This document shows positions 27,738 through 36,203 of a stretch of 59,594 nt of DNA, piece by piece (positions within the stretch are counted from its first letter, which is position 1; each line of letters begins with the position of its first letter). The notes below the pieces were generated by a model. That model was not told where the DNA came from. It was given only the letters and a program-made list of their open reading frames with translations, and searched no databases. The stretch comes from Terriglobia bacterium (GTDB lineage Bacteria > Acidobacteriota > Terriglobia > 20CM-2-55-15), in contig DASXLG010000271.1 in the NCBI GenBank assembly GCA_036496425.1, forward strand, positions 1-59,594, in the 5' to 3' direction. A program made the translations under genes and the position numbers.

Positions 27738-30347
27738 GTGAAAACTTTCGCGCACTACGAACTCATCGATACCATCGGCCGCGGCGGTATGGGAGTCGTC
27801 TATAAGGCGCGCGACACGAAACTCGGCCGTTTTGTGGCTCTCAAGTTTCTACCCGAGGACCGGGCCACCGACAAGCGGCTGATCGCCCGATTCCGCCGCG
27901 AAGCGCGGGCCGCTTCCGCGTTGAATCATCCGAACATCTGTACGATCTATGATATCGATGACGCCGCCGGTCAGACGTTCATCGTTATGGAGTTGCTGAA
28001 CGGCGTTTCTCTCCGGGACTTTATTCACGGCCAGCCTCTTGCCATCGACGCAGCCATATCCATTGCGATCGAAATTACGGATGCTCTTGAAGCGTCACAT
28101 GCCGGCGGTATCGTTCATCGGGATATCAAACCTTCGAATGTGTTTGTTTGCGCCAACAACCGGATCAAGGTTCTTGATTTCGGACTCGCGCTGCAGACCG
28201 AGCCTGTCGATGTGCCGGGTGAGATCGGCCGCACCATTGATGCTCACGAGCTGACGGTCTCGGGCACCGCCATCGGTACCATCGCATATATGGCGCCCGA
28301 ACAGGCCCGCTGCGAAGAGGTGGATGGGCGCGCCGACCTCTTCTCCTTTGGAGCGGTGCTGTACGAAATGCTGACGGGGCGGCCGGCATTTGCCTCCAGT
28401 TCGATCGCGCTTACGTTTCAGGCGATATTGAGCGGAAATCCGAGGCCTCCTTCTGAAATCAATCCCGCTGTCACTCCGAACCTCGAACGGATTGTCCATC
28501 GTCTGCTCGAGAAGGATCGCGAGCGCCGTTATTCGTCGGTCGGCCAGCTCAAAAGCGACCTGGAGCGGCTTCGCATTGGACAACCGCCGGTTCAGGCCGG
28601 CCCTGCGCCGCGCCTGCGGCGGTCATGGATGTTGGCGAGTGCGGCCGTTCTCCTGTCCGGCGTGGTCGTCTGGCTGGGTTTTCACAGCAATCCGCCGAAG
28701 CCCGCATCGGATGAATCGGTATTCACTCACTTCACCAGCCAGCCCGGTCCCGAACTGTTTCCAAGCTTTTCTCCGGACGGCAAAATAGTGGCATATGCCG
28801 GCAGGTCGTCTGGAAACTGGGATATCTACATTCAAAGGGTTGGCGGGCACAATCCGATCAATCTCACGCTGGACTCTGCGGCTGACGATACGCAGCCGGC
28901 GTTCTCACCGGCCGGAGAGTGGATCGCCTTCCGTTCGGAACGTGATGGAGGCGGCATTTTCATCATGGGAGCCACCGGCGAGTCCGTTCGGAGAGTGTCC
29001 GATTTTGGTTTCAATCCGGCGTGGTCGCCGGACGGCAAGCAGCTGGTTTTTGCGGAAGAGACTGTGGAAGATAGTCCGCAATACAGGTATACGAACAGCA
29101 GTTTGTGGACAGTTGCCGTCGCGACGGAAGAAAAGAAAAAGCTATTCCCCGGCGATGCCGTCCAGCCGCAGTGGTCCCCTCACGGCGATCGGATCGTGTA
29201 CTGGGCGAGAAACGCAGGCCAACGGGACATCTGGACCATTCGAGCCGATGGAACCAATCCCGTAGCCTTGACGAACGATAAGTCATTGGACTGGAGCCCG
29301 GTGTGGGCCGCCGACGGACAGGCTGTGTATTTCTCCAGTGATCGCGGCGGAGCGACGGACCTCTGGCGAATGCCCGTCGAAGAGAAGACCGGCCGCAGCA
29401 TTGGGGCTCCGCAGGCTGTCACAAAAGGAGGCACAGCGCAGCGGCTGCACCCGACAATCAGTACTGACGGGAAAAATATCGCCTACGTCGAGGAAACCGT
29501 TACAGAGAACATTTTCCAGGTCGCCTTTGATCCCGTCTCCGGCCGAACAGCCGGACCTCCAAAAGCGGTCACCACTGGAGCACGTACTGTAAGCGCTCCC
29601 GATGTGGCGCGGGACGGAAAGCATATTGCGTTTCAGTCTCTCGGCAAGAAGATGGACATTTACGTGGCGGGCATCGATGGCACGGGTGAGAGGCAACTGA
29701 CCGACGATGAGTTTCAGGATCGTATTCCACGCTGGGCGCCCGGCGGGAAGCAGATCGCTTTCTACAGCAATCGCACCGGCCACTTTCAAATCTGGTCGAT
29801 CAACGCGGACGGCAGCGGCTTGCGCCAGCTTTCCGACGACGGATCGAGCGGCGTCCTTCGCGCCGTCTGGGCTCCCGATGGCAATCACCTTGCGGCCCGT
29901 CATGAGGACGGAACAACATTCATCCTCAGCCTGCTTTCAGGAGAATCGATGCGTTCGATTCCATCGCCTCCGAATGCATCCGAGATCTTCGATGTCTGGA
30001 ACTGGTCGCCCGACGGCAATTGGCTTGCGGGTCATCGAAACTCCCGCGCGACGGGACAATCGGTGGGACTCGCTCTCTACTCCCTGCAAACCGGAATGTT
30101 TCAGACTTTGGCCGGCCTCGGAAGCTTTCCTGTCTGGTTGAAGGACAACCGCCGGCTCCTCTTCACAGACAGGAGCAAAATTTACAGCGTCGACCGTCAG
30201 TCCCTCAAAATATCCGAGGTTCTTGATGTCAAACCGAACCTGATTGCCAGCCTGGGACAGTTGCCGGACGATAACAAAATCGTCGTTTTCAGCGAAGAAC
30301 AGCGGGAAGCGGATATCTGGCTTCTGACCCGCGGCACGTCGAAGTGA
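27738..30347 (+). CDS. Membrane Ser/Thr protein kinase with TolB-like propeller
   Basis: 869 residues, GTG start. The kinase domain occupies residues 8-275: glycine loop GRGGMGVVYKARDTKLG (14-30), Lys36, HRDIKPSNV (127-135), DFGL (147-150) and MAPEQAR. One membrane segment follows (about 298-315). The exported remainder has repeated PD40/TolB units (FPSFSPDGKIVAYAG, PAWSPDGKQLVFAEE, RWAPGGKQIAFYSN), a six- to eight-bladed propeller likely to sense a ligand. This architecture is common in Acidobacteriota. The borosin promoter candidate begins at the base after its stop codon. Confidence 0.93.
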   Translation: MKTFAHYELIDTIGRGGMGVVYKARDTKLGRFVALKFLPEDRATDKRLIARFRREARAASALNHPNICTIYDIDDAAGQTFIVMELLNGVSLRDFIHGQPLAIDAAISIAIEITDALEASHAGGIVHRDIKPSNVFVCANNRIKVLDFGLALQTEPVDVPGEIGRTIDAHELTVSGTAIGTIAYMAPEQARCEEVDGRADLFSFGAVLYEMLTGRPAFASSSIALTFQAILSGNPRPPSEINPAVTPNLERIVHRLLEKDRERRYSSVGQLKSDLERLRIGQPPVQAGPAPRLRRSWMLASAAVLLSGVVVWLGFHSNPPKPASDESVFTHFTSQPGPELFPSFSPDGKIVAYAGRSSGNWDIYIQRVGGHNPINLTLDSAADDTQPAFSPAGEWIAFRSERDGGGIFIMGATGESVRRVSDFGFNPAWSPDGKQLVFAEETVEDSPQYRYTNSSLWTVAVATEEKKKLFPGDAVQPQWSPHGDRIVYWARNAGQRDIWTIRADGTNPVALTNDKSLDWSPVWAADGQAVYFSSDRGGATDLWRMPVEEKTGRSIGAPQAVTKGGTAQRLHPTISTDGKNIAYVEETVTENIFQVAFDPVSGRTAGPPKAVTTGARTVSAPDVARDGKHIAFQSLGKKMDIYVAGIDGTGERQLTDDEFQDRIPRWAPGGKQIAFYSNRTGHFQIWSINADGSGLRQLSDDGSSGVLRAVWAPDGNHLAARHEDGTTFILSLLSGESMRSIPSPPNASEIFDVWNWSPDGNWLAGHRNSRATGQSVGLALYSLQTGMFQTLAGLGSFPVWLKDNRRLLFTDRSKIYSVDRQSLKISEVLDVKPNLIASLGQLPDDNKIVVFSEEQREADIWLLTRGTSK

Positions 30348-30376
30348 TTGACCGGCTGCGGCGCATAGCGTAGTAT
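30348..30376 (+). promoter_or_regulatory. Candidate sigma70-like promoter of the borosin operon
   Basis: TTGACC (30348-30353) and TAGTAT (30371-30376) are separated by exactly 17 bp. A transcript would start near 30383, giving a leader of about 48 nt. It begins directly after the kinase stop codon, so the downstream pair has the means to be expressed independently. Five of six and four of six matches to consensus; prediction only. Confidence 0.5.
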
Positions 30377-30430
30377 CCGGGCCTCACTGCAGTACCGTTA
30401 CACACATACTCAATCGTGCAGGAGGTTGCG

Positions 30431-30757
30431 ATGTCGACACAAGAGAACCCGGTACCTTTAAATCTTGCGCACCTGTTGGTCGAACTTTCACAAAATATCG
30501 AGAAGCGGGAACAGTTCCGCCGGAATCCGTCTCCATTTCTTGCAAACAATGAATTCAATCCGAAAGAGATTGAGGCGCTTCTGAGCAGGGATTCACAGGC
30601 AGTAAGGCAGGCATTTGGCCTCAGCCTCGGGCATGCCGGATTGGATGCCCACGAAGATTTCATCCGCGAGATCGTGCGCGACGAAATCAAGAAGGCCAAG
30701 AAAAAGAAGCCGTCCAAGAAGAAAGACAAAGCGGAAAAGAAGAAGAAAAAGAAGTAG
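30431..30757 (+). CDS. Split-borosin-type precursor peptide with lysine-rich tail
   Basis: 108 residues from ATG 30431, with a perfect AGGAGG five bases upstream; a GTG at 30416 is less likely. Residues 12-63 (LAHLLVELSQNIEKREQFRR, then PSPFLANNEFNPKEIEALLS) match in layout the borosin-binding leader of split borosin precursors such as SonA: a helix, an F/Y-x-x-NP-type turn, then a helix beginning NP(K)EI. Residues 64-86 (LSLGHAGLDAHEDFIREIVR and on) form a linker or helix. Residues 87-108 hold 16 lysines among 22, in a purine-only tract of the gene. The methyltransferase that would act on it starts 8 bp later. In known borosins the core is C-terminal and N-methylated on hydrophobic residues. 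Here the C-terminus is polycationic, so the modified region is open: the tail itself, or residues 64-86 with the tail as a targeting tag. Leader assignment is by pattern. Confidence 0.8.
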   Translation: MSTQENPVPLNLAHLLVELSQNIEKREQFRRNPSPFLANNEFNPKEIEALLSRDSQAVRQAFGLSLGHAGLDAHEDFIREIVRDEIKKAKKKKPSKKKDKAEKKKKKK

Positions 30758-30765
30758 CCGGCGGA

Positions 30766-31560
30766 GTGAAAAAGGGAAGTTTGACGGTTGTAGGCACCGG
30801 CTATCAGGTCGCCGCTCAGATGACGCCCGAAGCGGTCGATCACTGCCGGAAAGCAGACAAGCTTTTTTACGTGGTGGATGCGGTGACGGAGGTGTGGCTG
30901 ACACAGCTCAATCCGTCCGCCGAATCCCTCGCAATTTGCTACGCGCCGGGAAAACCTCGTTTCGTTACATACGGCGAAATGGTCGAACGCATCCTCAGCG
31001 CGGTCCGCGCTGGGGATCGGGTTTGCTTCGCACTGTACGGGCATCCCGGCGTGTTCGTCCATGCGTCTCACGAATCCATCAAGCGCGCCCGGCTCGAGGG
31101 CTTCGAAGCGAGCATGCTGCCTGGAATTTCCGCCGAAGACTGTTTAATCGCGGATCTCGGTTTCGATCCCGCCAAAGGCTGCCAGAGCTTCGAGGCCAGC
31201 CGCTTCATCGTCCGGAGGCGCGCTCCAGACACGACTGTGCCGCTCCTTCTCTGGCAGATCGCGCTCGTGGGTACCATGGATTTCGACCCGAAGGGGCCGC
31301 CGGCGAATGAAGCCGGCCTCAAGCTGCTGACGAAGACGTTGCTCAAAAGCTATCCCCGGCGCCATGAAGTCACGGTGTATGAGGCGTCGCCGTTTCCGGT
31401 TTGCGATCCCATGATTGACCGCCGTCCGCTCTGCGACCTGCCCCACGCCCGGGTGACGACATCTTCAACGCTTTTCGTGCCGCCCGCGGAAGAGGCGCCC
31501 GTCAATCACCGCATCATGCGGATGCTGCTCGGGTTCAACGGTTCGAGGGGCAGGTTGTAG
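30766..31560 (+). CDS. Borosin alpha-N-methyltransferase (TP-methylase family, SonM-like)
   Basis: 264 residues, GTG start. It closely follows the split borosin methyltransferase SonM: LTVVGTGYQVAAQMT (SAM site, residues 6-20), WLTQLNPSAESLA, TYGEMVERILSAVRAGDRV (68-86), ALYGHPGVFVHASH (89-102), MLPGISAEDCLIADLGFDP (117-135), CQSFEASRF (139-147), LLLWQIALVG (160-169). Tyr91 in YGHPG and the upstream Tyr69 lie where the catalytic tyrosines of these enzymes are found. Such enzymes N-methylate backbone amides of a peptide bound through a leader domain. Unlike fungal OphMA, the substrate is a separate protein, encoded 8 bp upstream. It is too unlike CobA/CysG for tetrapyrrole biosynthesis, and no such pathway genes are nearby. 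Weak ribosome binding site, so translation is probably coupled to the precursor. Confidence 0.9.
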   Translation: MKKGSLTVVGTGYQVAAQMTPEAVDHCRKADKLFYVVDAVTEVWLTQLNPSAESLAICYAPGKPRFVTYGEMVERILSAVRAGDRVCFALYGHPGVFVHASHESIKRARLEGFEASMLPGISAEDCLIADLGFDPAKGCQSFEASRFIVRRRAPDTTVPLLLWQIALVGTMDFDPKGPPANEAGLKLLTKTLLKSYPRRHEVTVYEASPFPVCDPMIDRRPLCDLPHARVTTSSTLFVPPAEEAPVNHRIMRMLLGFNGSRGRL

Positions 31561-31582
31561 CCGGCTTTATGGGCAGGCCATT

Positions 31583-31603
31583 CCCCGCCTTTCCAAGGCG
31601 GGG
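31583..31603 (+). terminator. Strong GC hairpin after the methyltransferase
   Basis: CCCCGCCTT, loop TCC, then AAGGCGGGG: a 9-bp perfect stem 23 bp after the stop. No T-run follows, so it is a pause or 3-prime-end stabilising hairpin rather than a classic intrinsic terminator. It separates the borosin pair from the next gene. Confidence 0.45.
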
Positions 31604-31745
31604 TGGCTGAGCCATCAATAAAATGGTCCCGTTCCTGAGCGGCGCAGACGGGGCGGTTAGTAATTTCCATCAACAAAGAACTGTTTTGGTGTTTGAACGC
31701 GGGGATGTGCGCGTCGTCAAAAACAGTTACAATCTCCTCATTGCC

Positions 31746-33674
31746 ATGATATCCCGTAAAATCTTCCTCGTTGGGTTTGGATCGCTTGCCTTGCTTGTGG
31801 GCTCACTGCTGGCGCAGCAAAAGACGCCGCCACTGACCCCGGATATTCCGCAAAAGTTCGACGTGCCTTCCGGCGCCTACGACTACGTCAAACGCGATGT
31901 CATGATTCCGATGCGAGACGGCGTAAAACTCCACACCGTCATTATCGTGCCGAAAAGCGCCCAACGGTCGCCGATCCTTCTCACACGCACGCCGTACAAT
32001 GCCTCGGCTCGCTCGTCGCGCAACGATTCGCCGCATGTTGTCGCCGCTCTCCCCCTCTTCGATGAGTTATTCGTTGCCGATGGTTACATTCGTGTATACC
32101 AGGACGTCCGTGGCAAGTACGGCTCCGAAGGCGAGTATGTGATGACACGTCCGCTGCGCGGCCCGTTGAACAAAAGCAGCGTCGATCATTCCACCGACGC
32201 GTACGACACCATCGACTGGCTGGTGAAGAATGTTCCCGAATCGAACGGCCGCGTCGGCATGGTGGGCAGTTCTTATGAAGGGTTTACCGTTGTCATGGCC
32301 CTGGTAAATCCGCATCCCGCTCTCAAAGCGGCCGTACCCGAGAGTCCCATGGTCGACGGCTGGATGGGCGACGACTGGTTCCATTACGGCGCGTTCCGCC
32401 AGATCAACCTCGATTATTTCAGCGAGCAAACCAGCGTCAAAGGCGAAGGCGCCTCCGTCGTGCGCGAGGGCTATGACGATTACGCAAACTTCCTGCGCGC
32501 AGGCTCGGTTGGAAACTGGGCGAAAGCCGCCGGTTTCGACCAACTCCCCTGGTGGCACAAGGTGGGGGAGCATCCGGCCTACGATGAGTTCTGGCAGGAT
32601 CAGGCGCTCGATAAGATCATGGCCGCGCAGCCGTTGACTGTCCCGACGATCTGGCTGCAGGGGCTTTGGGACCAGGAAGACATGTGGGGCGCTATCCACA
32701 GCTATCTCGCGGTTGAGCCGAAAGACACGAACAACGACAAAAACTTCCTGATCATGGGGCCGTGGTATCACAGCCAGATCAATAGAGACGGCTTTTCGCT
32801 CGGCCCGTTCCGGTGGAATGGCGACACCACGCTGGAAGTCCGCCGCGACATCCTGAAGCCGTTTTTCGACCAGTATCTGAAGGACGGGACGCCAAAAGCC
32901 AACACGCCGCCGGTTCTGATCTATAACACAGCTGAAAACCATTGGGATCGATTCAGTTCGTGGCCCAGGTCCTGTGCATCGGGCTGCGGATGGAAAGCGA
33001 AAGCGCTGTACTTCACGACAAACTTCGGGTTGTCGTTCACCGCGCCGGCCGCCTCCCAGCCGGGCACGGCGTACGATGAGTACGTTTCCGATCCCGCGAA
33101 ACCCGTTCCTTACCAGCCGCGTCCTGTCCGGTTTGCCGATACCGACGCCTGGAGACGCTGGCTTGTCGCCGACCAGCGCGCATTTGTGGATCGTCCGGAC
33201 GTCCTGAGTTACGTGACTCCTCCGCTGACCGAAACCGTCCGCCTCGGTGGCGCTCCGATCGTGCATCTCGTCGCATCCACAACAGGAACCGATAGCGATT
33301 GGATCGTAAAACTGATCGACGTCTATCCGGACGAAGTGCCCAGCCAGCCCGAACTGGGCGGCTATGAACTGAGCATCGCGATGGATATCTTTCGCGGCCG
33401 CTATCGCGAAAGCTTCGAGCTTGCTCAAGCCATCACGCCGAACAAAGCGCTGCCGTTCACGTTTGCCTTGCCGACTGTAAATCATGAGTTCAAGCCGGGC
33501 CACCGCATCATGGTTCAGGTGCAATCGGCGTGGTTCCCGCTCTATGACCGGAATCCGCAGACATTCGTGCCGAATATCTTCTTCACGAAGCCTTCTGACT
33601 ACATCAAGGCAACTCAGCGGATCTATCACGCCGCCGGCCAGAGCAGTTATATCGACCTTCCGGTCGTGCCGTAA
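31746..33674 (+). CDS. CocE/NonD-family exported hydrolase (S15-like)
   Basis: 642 residues from ATG 31746 (MISRKIFLVGFGSLALLVGS, then LLAQ, a signal peptide). Alpha/beta hydrolase: nucleophile Ser176 in GMVGSSYEGF, conserved VYQDVRGKYGSEGEY, DGWMGDDWFHYGAFR, and a C-terminal jelly-roll domain (ELSIAMDIFRGRY, FKPGHRIMVQVQSAWFPLYD). The family includes cocaine esterase, alpha-amino-acid ester hydrolases and X-Pro dipeptidyl peptidases; alpha-amino-acid ester hydrolases are the closest in layout. It lies 185 bp downstream of the borosin methyltransferase on the same strand with a hairpin between. A link to borosin processing is only a possibility. Confidence 0.9.
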   Translation: MISRKIFLVGFGSLALLVGSLLAQQKTPPLTPDIPQKFDVPSGAYDYVKRDVMIPMRDGVKLHTVIIVPKSAQRSPILLTRTPYNASARSSRNDSPHVVAALPLFDELFVADGYIRVYQDVRGKYGSEGEYVMTRPLRGPLNKSSVDHSTDAYDTIDWLVKNVPESNGRVGMVGSSYEGFTVVMALVNPHPALKAAVPESPMVDGWMGDDWFHYGAFRQINLDYFSEQTSVKGEGASVVREGYDDYANFLRAGSVGNWAKAAGFDQLPWWHKVGEHPAYDEFWQDQALDKIMAAQPLTVPTIWLQGLWDQEDMWGAIHSYLAVEPKDTNNDKNFLIMGPWYHSQINRDGFSLGPFRWNGDTTLEVRRDILKPFFDQYLKDGTPKANTPPVLIYNTAENHWDRFSSWPRSCASGCGWKAKALYFTTNFGLSFTAPAASQPGTAYDEYVSDPAKPVPYQPRPVRFADTDAWRRWLVADQRAFVDRPDVLSYVTPPLTETVRLGGAPIVHLVASTTGTDSDWIVKLIDVYPDEVPSQPELGGYELSIAMDIFRGRYRESFELAQAITPNKALPFTFALPTVNHEFKPGHRIMVQVQSAWFPLYDRNPQTFVPNIFFTKPSDYIKATQRIYHAAGQSSYIDLPVVP

Positions 33675-33678
33675 CCTC

Positions 33679-34083
33679 ATGGCCAACGATTATCAGGAAC
33701 TGAAGGACAGCCTGGTCAAGCTCTCCGACGAGCAATTGATCGAGATCGCGCTTTCTACGGAGGGCGAATACCGCCAGGACGCTCTGGAGATTGCCAGGAA
33801 CGAACTCAAATGGCGAAGTGTTGAAATTCCGAAACCGGAGGAAGACGAATCGGCGGTCGAGCCTGTGTCGACCGATCCGACTCGCATTGTCCGCCCGGCG
33901 ATTCCGGATCAGGGCTGTCCTTTTTGCGGCGGACGGTTCCGCCCAGGGACGCTCGTGGCGGAGAAGGAACTCACCATCATCTTTTCGGACAATCAGGAAG
34001 AACGCTTCGTCAGGGTCAATGTTTGCACGCAGTGCGGGCAACTATCGCTGGCCGTCGATCTGGAGACAGTTGTGGAACCATAA
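33679..34083 (+). CDS. Small zinc-ribbon protein
   Basis: 134 residues from ATG 33679, 4 bp after the hydrolase stop. The N-terminal 50 residues are helical (YQELKDSLVKLSDEQLIEIA), then an acidic linker, then a ribbon with CPFCGG and, about 45 residues on, CTQCGQ, spacing suited to a single structural zinc. The pattern resembles small acidobacterial zinc-ribbon proteins; I do not know a function. Position implies cotranscription with the hydrolase. Confidence 0.75.
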   Translation: MANDYQELKDSLVKLSDEQLIEIALSTEGEYRQDALEIARNELKWRSVEIPKPEEDESAVEPVSTDPTRIVRPAIPDQGCPFCGGRFRPGTLVAEKELTIIFSDNQEERFVRVNVCTQCGQLSLAVDLETVVEP

Positions 34084-34220
34084 GGGGGAGGACCACAAAG
34101 ATATATTGGAAGTTGCAACATTAGAGGTTTCTGCATTTAACATTTGAAATGCAGAAACCTCTAATGTTGCAACTTCCAATATTTTCTTTTCTGCTTCTTG
34201 TGGTTCCTCCCCTTTGTTGC
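34083..34220. repeat. Palindromic element C1, 36-bp perfect arms inside a second palindrome
   Basis: Arms 34103-34138 and 34147-34182 are exact reverse complements with an 8-nt loop. They contain GTTGCAACATTAGAGGTTTC. Outside them AAGGGGGAGGACCACAAAG (34083 on) and TTGTGGTTCCTCCCCTTT (34199 on) also pair, so two palindromes are nested. Related sequence lies at 57956. Confidence 0.93.
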
Positions 34221-34240
34221 TGGCGTAGTAGAATCTCGTC

Positions 34241-35158
34241 ATGCGCAACCTGATGGCGCCTTTGATTCTGATCGTCGCGACCCTGTCCGTTGTCCAGGCG
34301 CAGTCTCCTTCGACGGCGCTGCACGACGCGTTTGATGCCAAACAGGCGTATGCCTACACGGCGCAAGTGGCCGGCTTCGGCGAGCGGTGGCCCGGCCTGC
34401 CCGCCCACGCCAAGACGGAAAGCCTCATCCATCAGGTCCTCCAGAAAGACGGCGCGCAGATCGAAGGCGATGATTTCACCGCCTCGACGCCGCTCGGCCG
34501 CCAGCCGGTTCATAACATCATCGGCAAGTTCAACGTCAGTGCTGATTCCCGGCAGCCGATTTTCATTCTCGCCGGCCATTACGATACCCTGCACAAACAG
34601 GGTTTCATCGGCGCCAATGACGGCGGTTCGAGTACGGCGATTCTGCTTGCCTTCGCGGACGCGCTTGCGCATCACAAGACGAAGATGCAGATCTGGCTGG
34701 TCTTCACCGACCTGGAGGAAGGGACTTTCGTCGATAACGACGGGCTTTACGGCAGCCGGCATCTGGCGATGAAACTCAAGGCAAACGGTATGGTGCCGCG
34801 GATCAAAGGCTTTTTCCTCCTCGACATGATCGGCGATAAAGATCTGGGCGTGGCCCGCGAGACCCAGTCCTCGCCCGAATTGCAGGACGTCATCGCCGCG
34901 GCCGCCAAGTCGCTCGGCTATGGACGGTACTTTTTTCAATACGATTCGACCATTACCGACGACCACGTCGAGTTTCTGAATGTCGGTATTCCTGCTGTGG
35001 ATGTCGTTGACGCGGAATTCGGCCGGATGGGTCCCAAGTTCGACGGAATGGGCGAATTTCACCATGGCAACACCGACACCATGGACAAAGTATCGGCCGC
35101 CAGCCTCGGGATCGTCGGCCGCACCATTCTTCTGACGATCGAATTGCTCGACCGCTAA
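34241..35158 (+). CDS. Exported M28-family peptidase / glutaminyl-cyclase-like enzyme
   Basis: 305 residues with a signal peptide (MRNLMAPLILIVATLSVVQA). Metal-site motifs of M28: AGHYDT (His113), GANDGGSSTAILL (Asp127), DLEEGT (Glu), LLDMIGD (Asp) and GEFHHGNTDTMDKVS (His). The long insertion pattern and FVDNDGLYGSRHLA resemble glutaminyl-peptide cyclotransferases as much as aminopeptidases; the two cannot be separated from sequence alone. It lies 157 bp after the zinc-ribbon gene with a large palindrome between. Confidence 0.85.
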   Translation: MRNLMAPLILIVATLSVVQAQSPSTALHDAFDAKQAYAYTAQVAGFGERWPGLPAHAKTESLIHQVLQKDGAQIEGDDFTASTPLGRQPVHNIIGKFNVSADSRQPIFILAGHYDTLHKQGFIGANDGGSSTAILLAFADALAHHKTKMQIWLVFTDLEEGTFVDNDGLYGSRHLAMKLKANGMVPRIKGFFLLDMIGDKDLGVARETQSSPELQDVIAAAAKSLGYGRYFFQYDSTITDDHVEFLNVGIPAVDVVDAEFGRMGPKFDGMGEFHHGNTDTMDKVSAASLGIVGRTILLTIELLDR

Positions 35159-35258
35159 GACCTCCCCGCTGCATCAATCGCTACCTATCGCAAAGAGGAG
35201 CAGGGCGTGCATACCACCCTGTGGCGGTCGACGTGCAGCACACAATTGGGAGTGTCTT

Positions 35259-36089
35259 ATGAGAGTTTTGATCGGTTATGACGGTTCCCAGTTTGCAGAA
35301 GCTGCAATTGCCGACCTGCCTTATGCCGGCTTACCCGAGAACACGGAGGCACGGATCTTTCACGCCGTCGAACGGCCGATTGATGGAGCGGCGGAATCCA
35401 TGTCGGAAGACGCCTGCACCCGGCTGCGGCAGCAGTTTCGCTCCTGGAATGTGCAGATTGAGACTGCTACCGGAAACCCGTCCGACATGATCATCAGACG
35501 CGCAAGGGAATGGTATGCCGATCTGATTGTGATTGGTACACATGGGCGGTCCGGCCTGGGCCGGGTTCTTCTTGGGAGCGTATCCGCAGTCGTGGCGAGG
35601 GAAGCCAGCTGCTCCGTTCGAATCGTGAGGAAACGCGAGCGCCCGCGTGAAAACACGCTGCACCTCCTCATCGGTCATGATGGTTCGCCCGAAGCGGACC
35701 GTGTTGTCGATGCGGTCTGCCGCCGGCGCTGGCCCGCCACAGCCGAAGTGAAAGTAGTCAGCGTGATTGAAGCGCTGGTGACTACACGTGCGGACGAGAT
35801 GGCGGGCATCGCCGATACCGTCCACAATATCAATACCGAGGAGCATCGATGGCTCAGCTATCTCGCGGCTGAAGCCGAAGGGAAATGCGCCCGGGCCGGG
35901 CTTGCCGCTTCATCCGTGGTGATTGACGGGCATCCCAAAGACACGCTAGTCCATGAAGCGCAGCTTTGGAACGCGGACACCGTTTTCCTCGGTGCGCGCG
36001 GCCTCGGACTGGTGGAGCGCCTTTTTCTTGGCAGTGTTTCAACCTCGGTTGCCGCTCACGCACCGTGCACGGTCGAGTTGGTCAGATAA
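35259..36089 (+). CDS. Tandem universal stress protein
   Basis: 276 residues, two Usp domains in one chain (1-130 and 135-276). Domain 1 has the ATP-binding pattern GTHGRSGLGRVLLGSVSAVV; domain 2 has GARGLGLVERLFLGSVSTSV. Each begins with a beta strand and Asp (VLIGYDGSQFAE; LLIGHDGSPEAD). Two-domain Usps are stress and dormancy factors that bind ATP in the cytoplasm. It stands alone, with about 100 bp on each side. Confidence 0.9.
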   Translation: MRVLIGYDGSQFAEAAIADLPYAGLPENTEARIFHAVERPIDGAAESMSEDACTRLRQQFRSWNVQIETATGNPSDMIIRRAREWYADLIVIGTHGRSGLGRVLLGSVSAVVAREASCSVRIVRKRERPRENTLHLLIGHDGSPEADRVVDAVCRRRWPATAEVKVVSVIEALVTTRADEMAGIADTVHNINTEEHRWLSYLAAEAEGKCARAGLAASSVVIDGHPKDTLVHEAQLWNADTVFLGARGLGLVERLFLGSVSTSVAAHAPCTVELVR

Positions 36090-36203
36090 CCAATGATGAA
36101 TGACGGAAAGACCGAAGAGGCGGAACGCTCTCTCAACGGGCAGGAGCTGCAAGGCCGGCGTGTGCAGGTCGCGCGCATCCTGGCGCGCACGGCCTGACAG
36201 GCT

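Noticed and set aside
30766-31560. Methyltransferase as siroheme or cobalamin enzyme
   Set aside because: Motifs match borosin enzymes, the preceding gene looks like a borosin precursor, and no tetrapyrrole genes are nearby.
32067-33686. A 539-codon open frame opposite the CocE-like hydrolase
   Set aside because: Same reason; the plus strand has the catalytic motifs and signal peptide.
34241-35158. Dedicated protease of the borosin system
   Set aside because: Too distant (2.7 kb) with a large palindrome between; kept only as a possibility in the findings.
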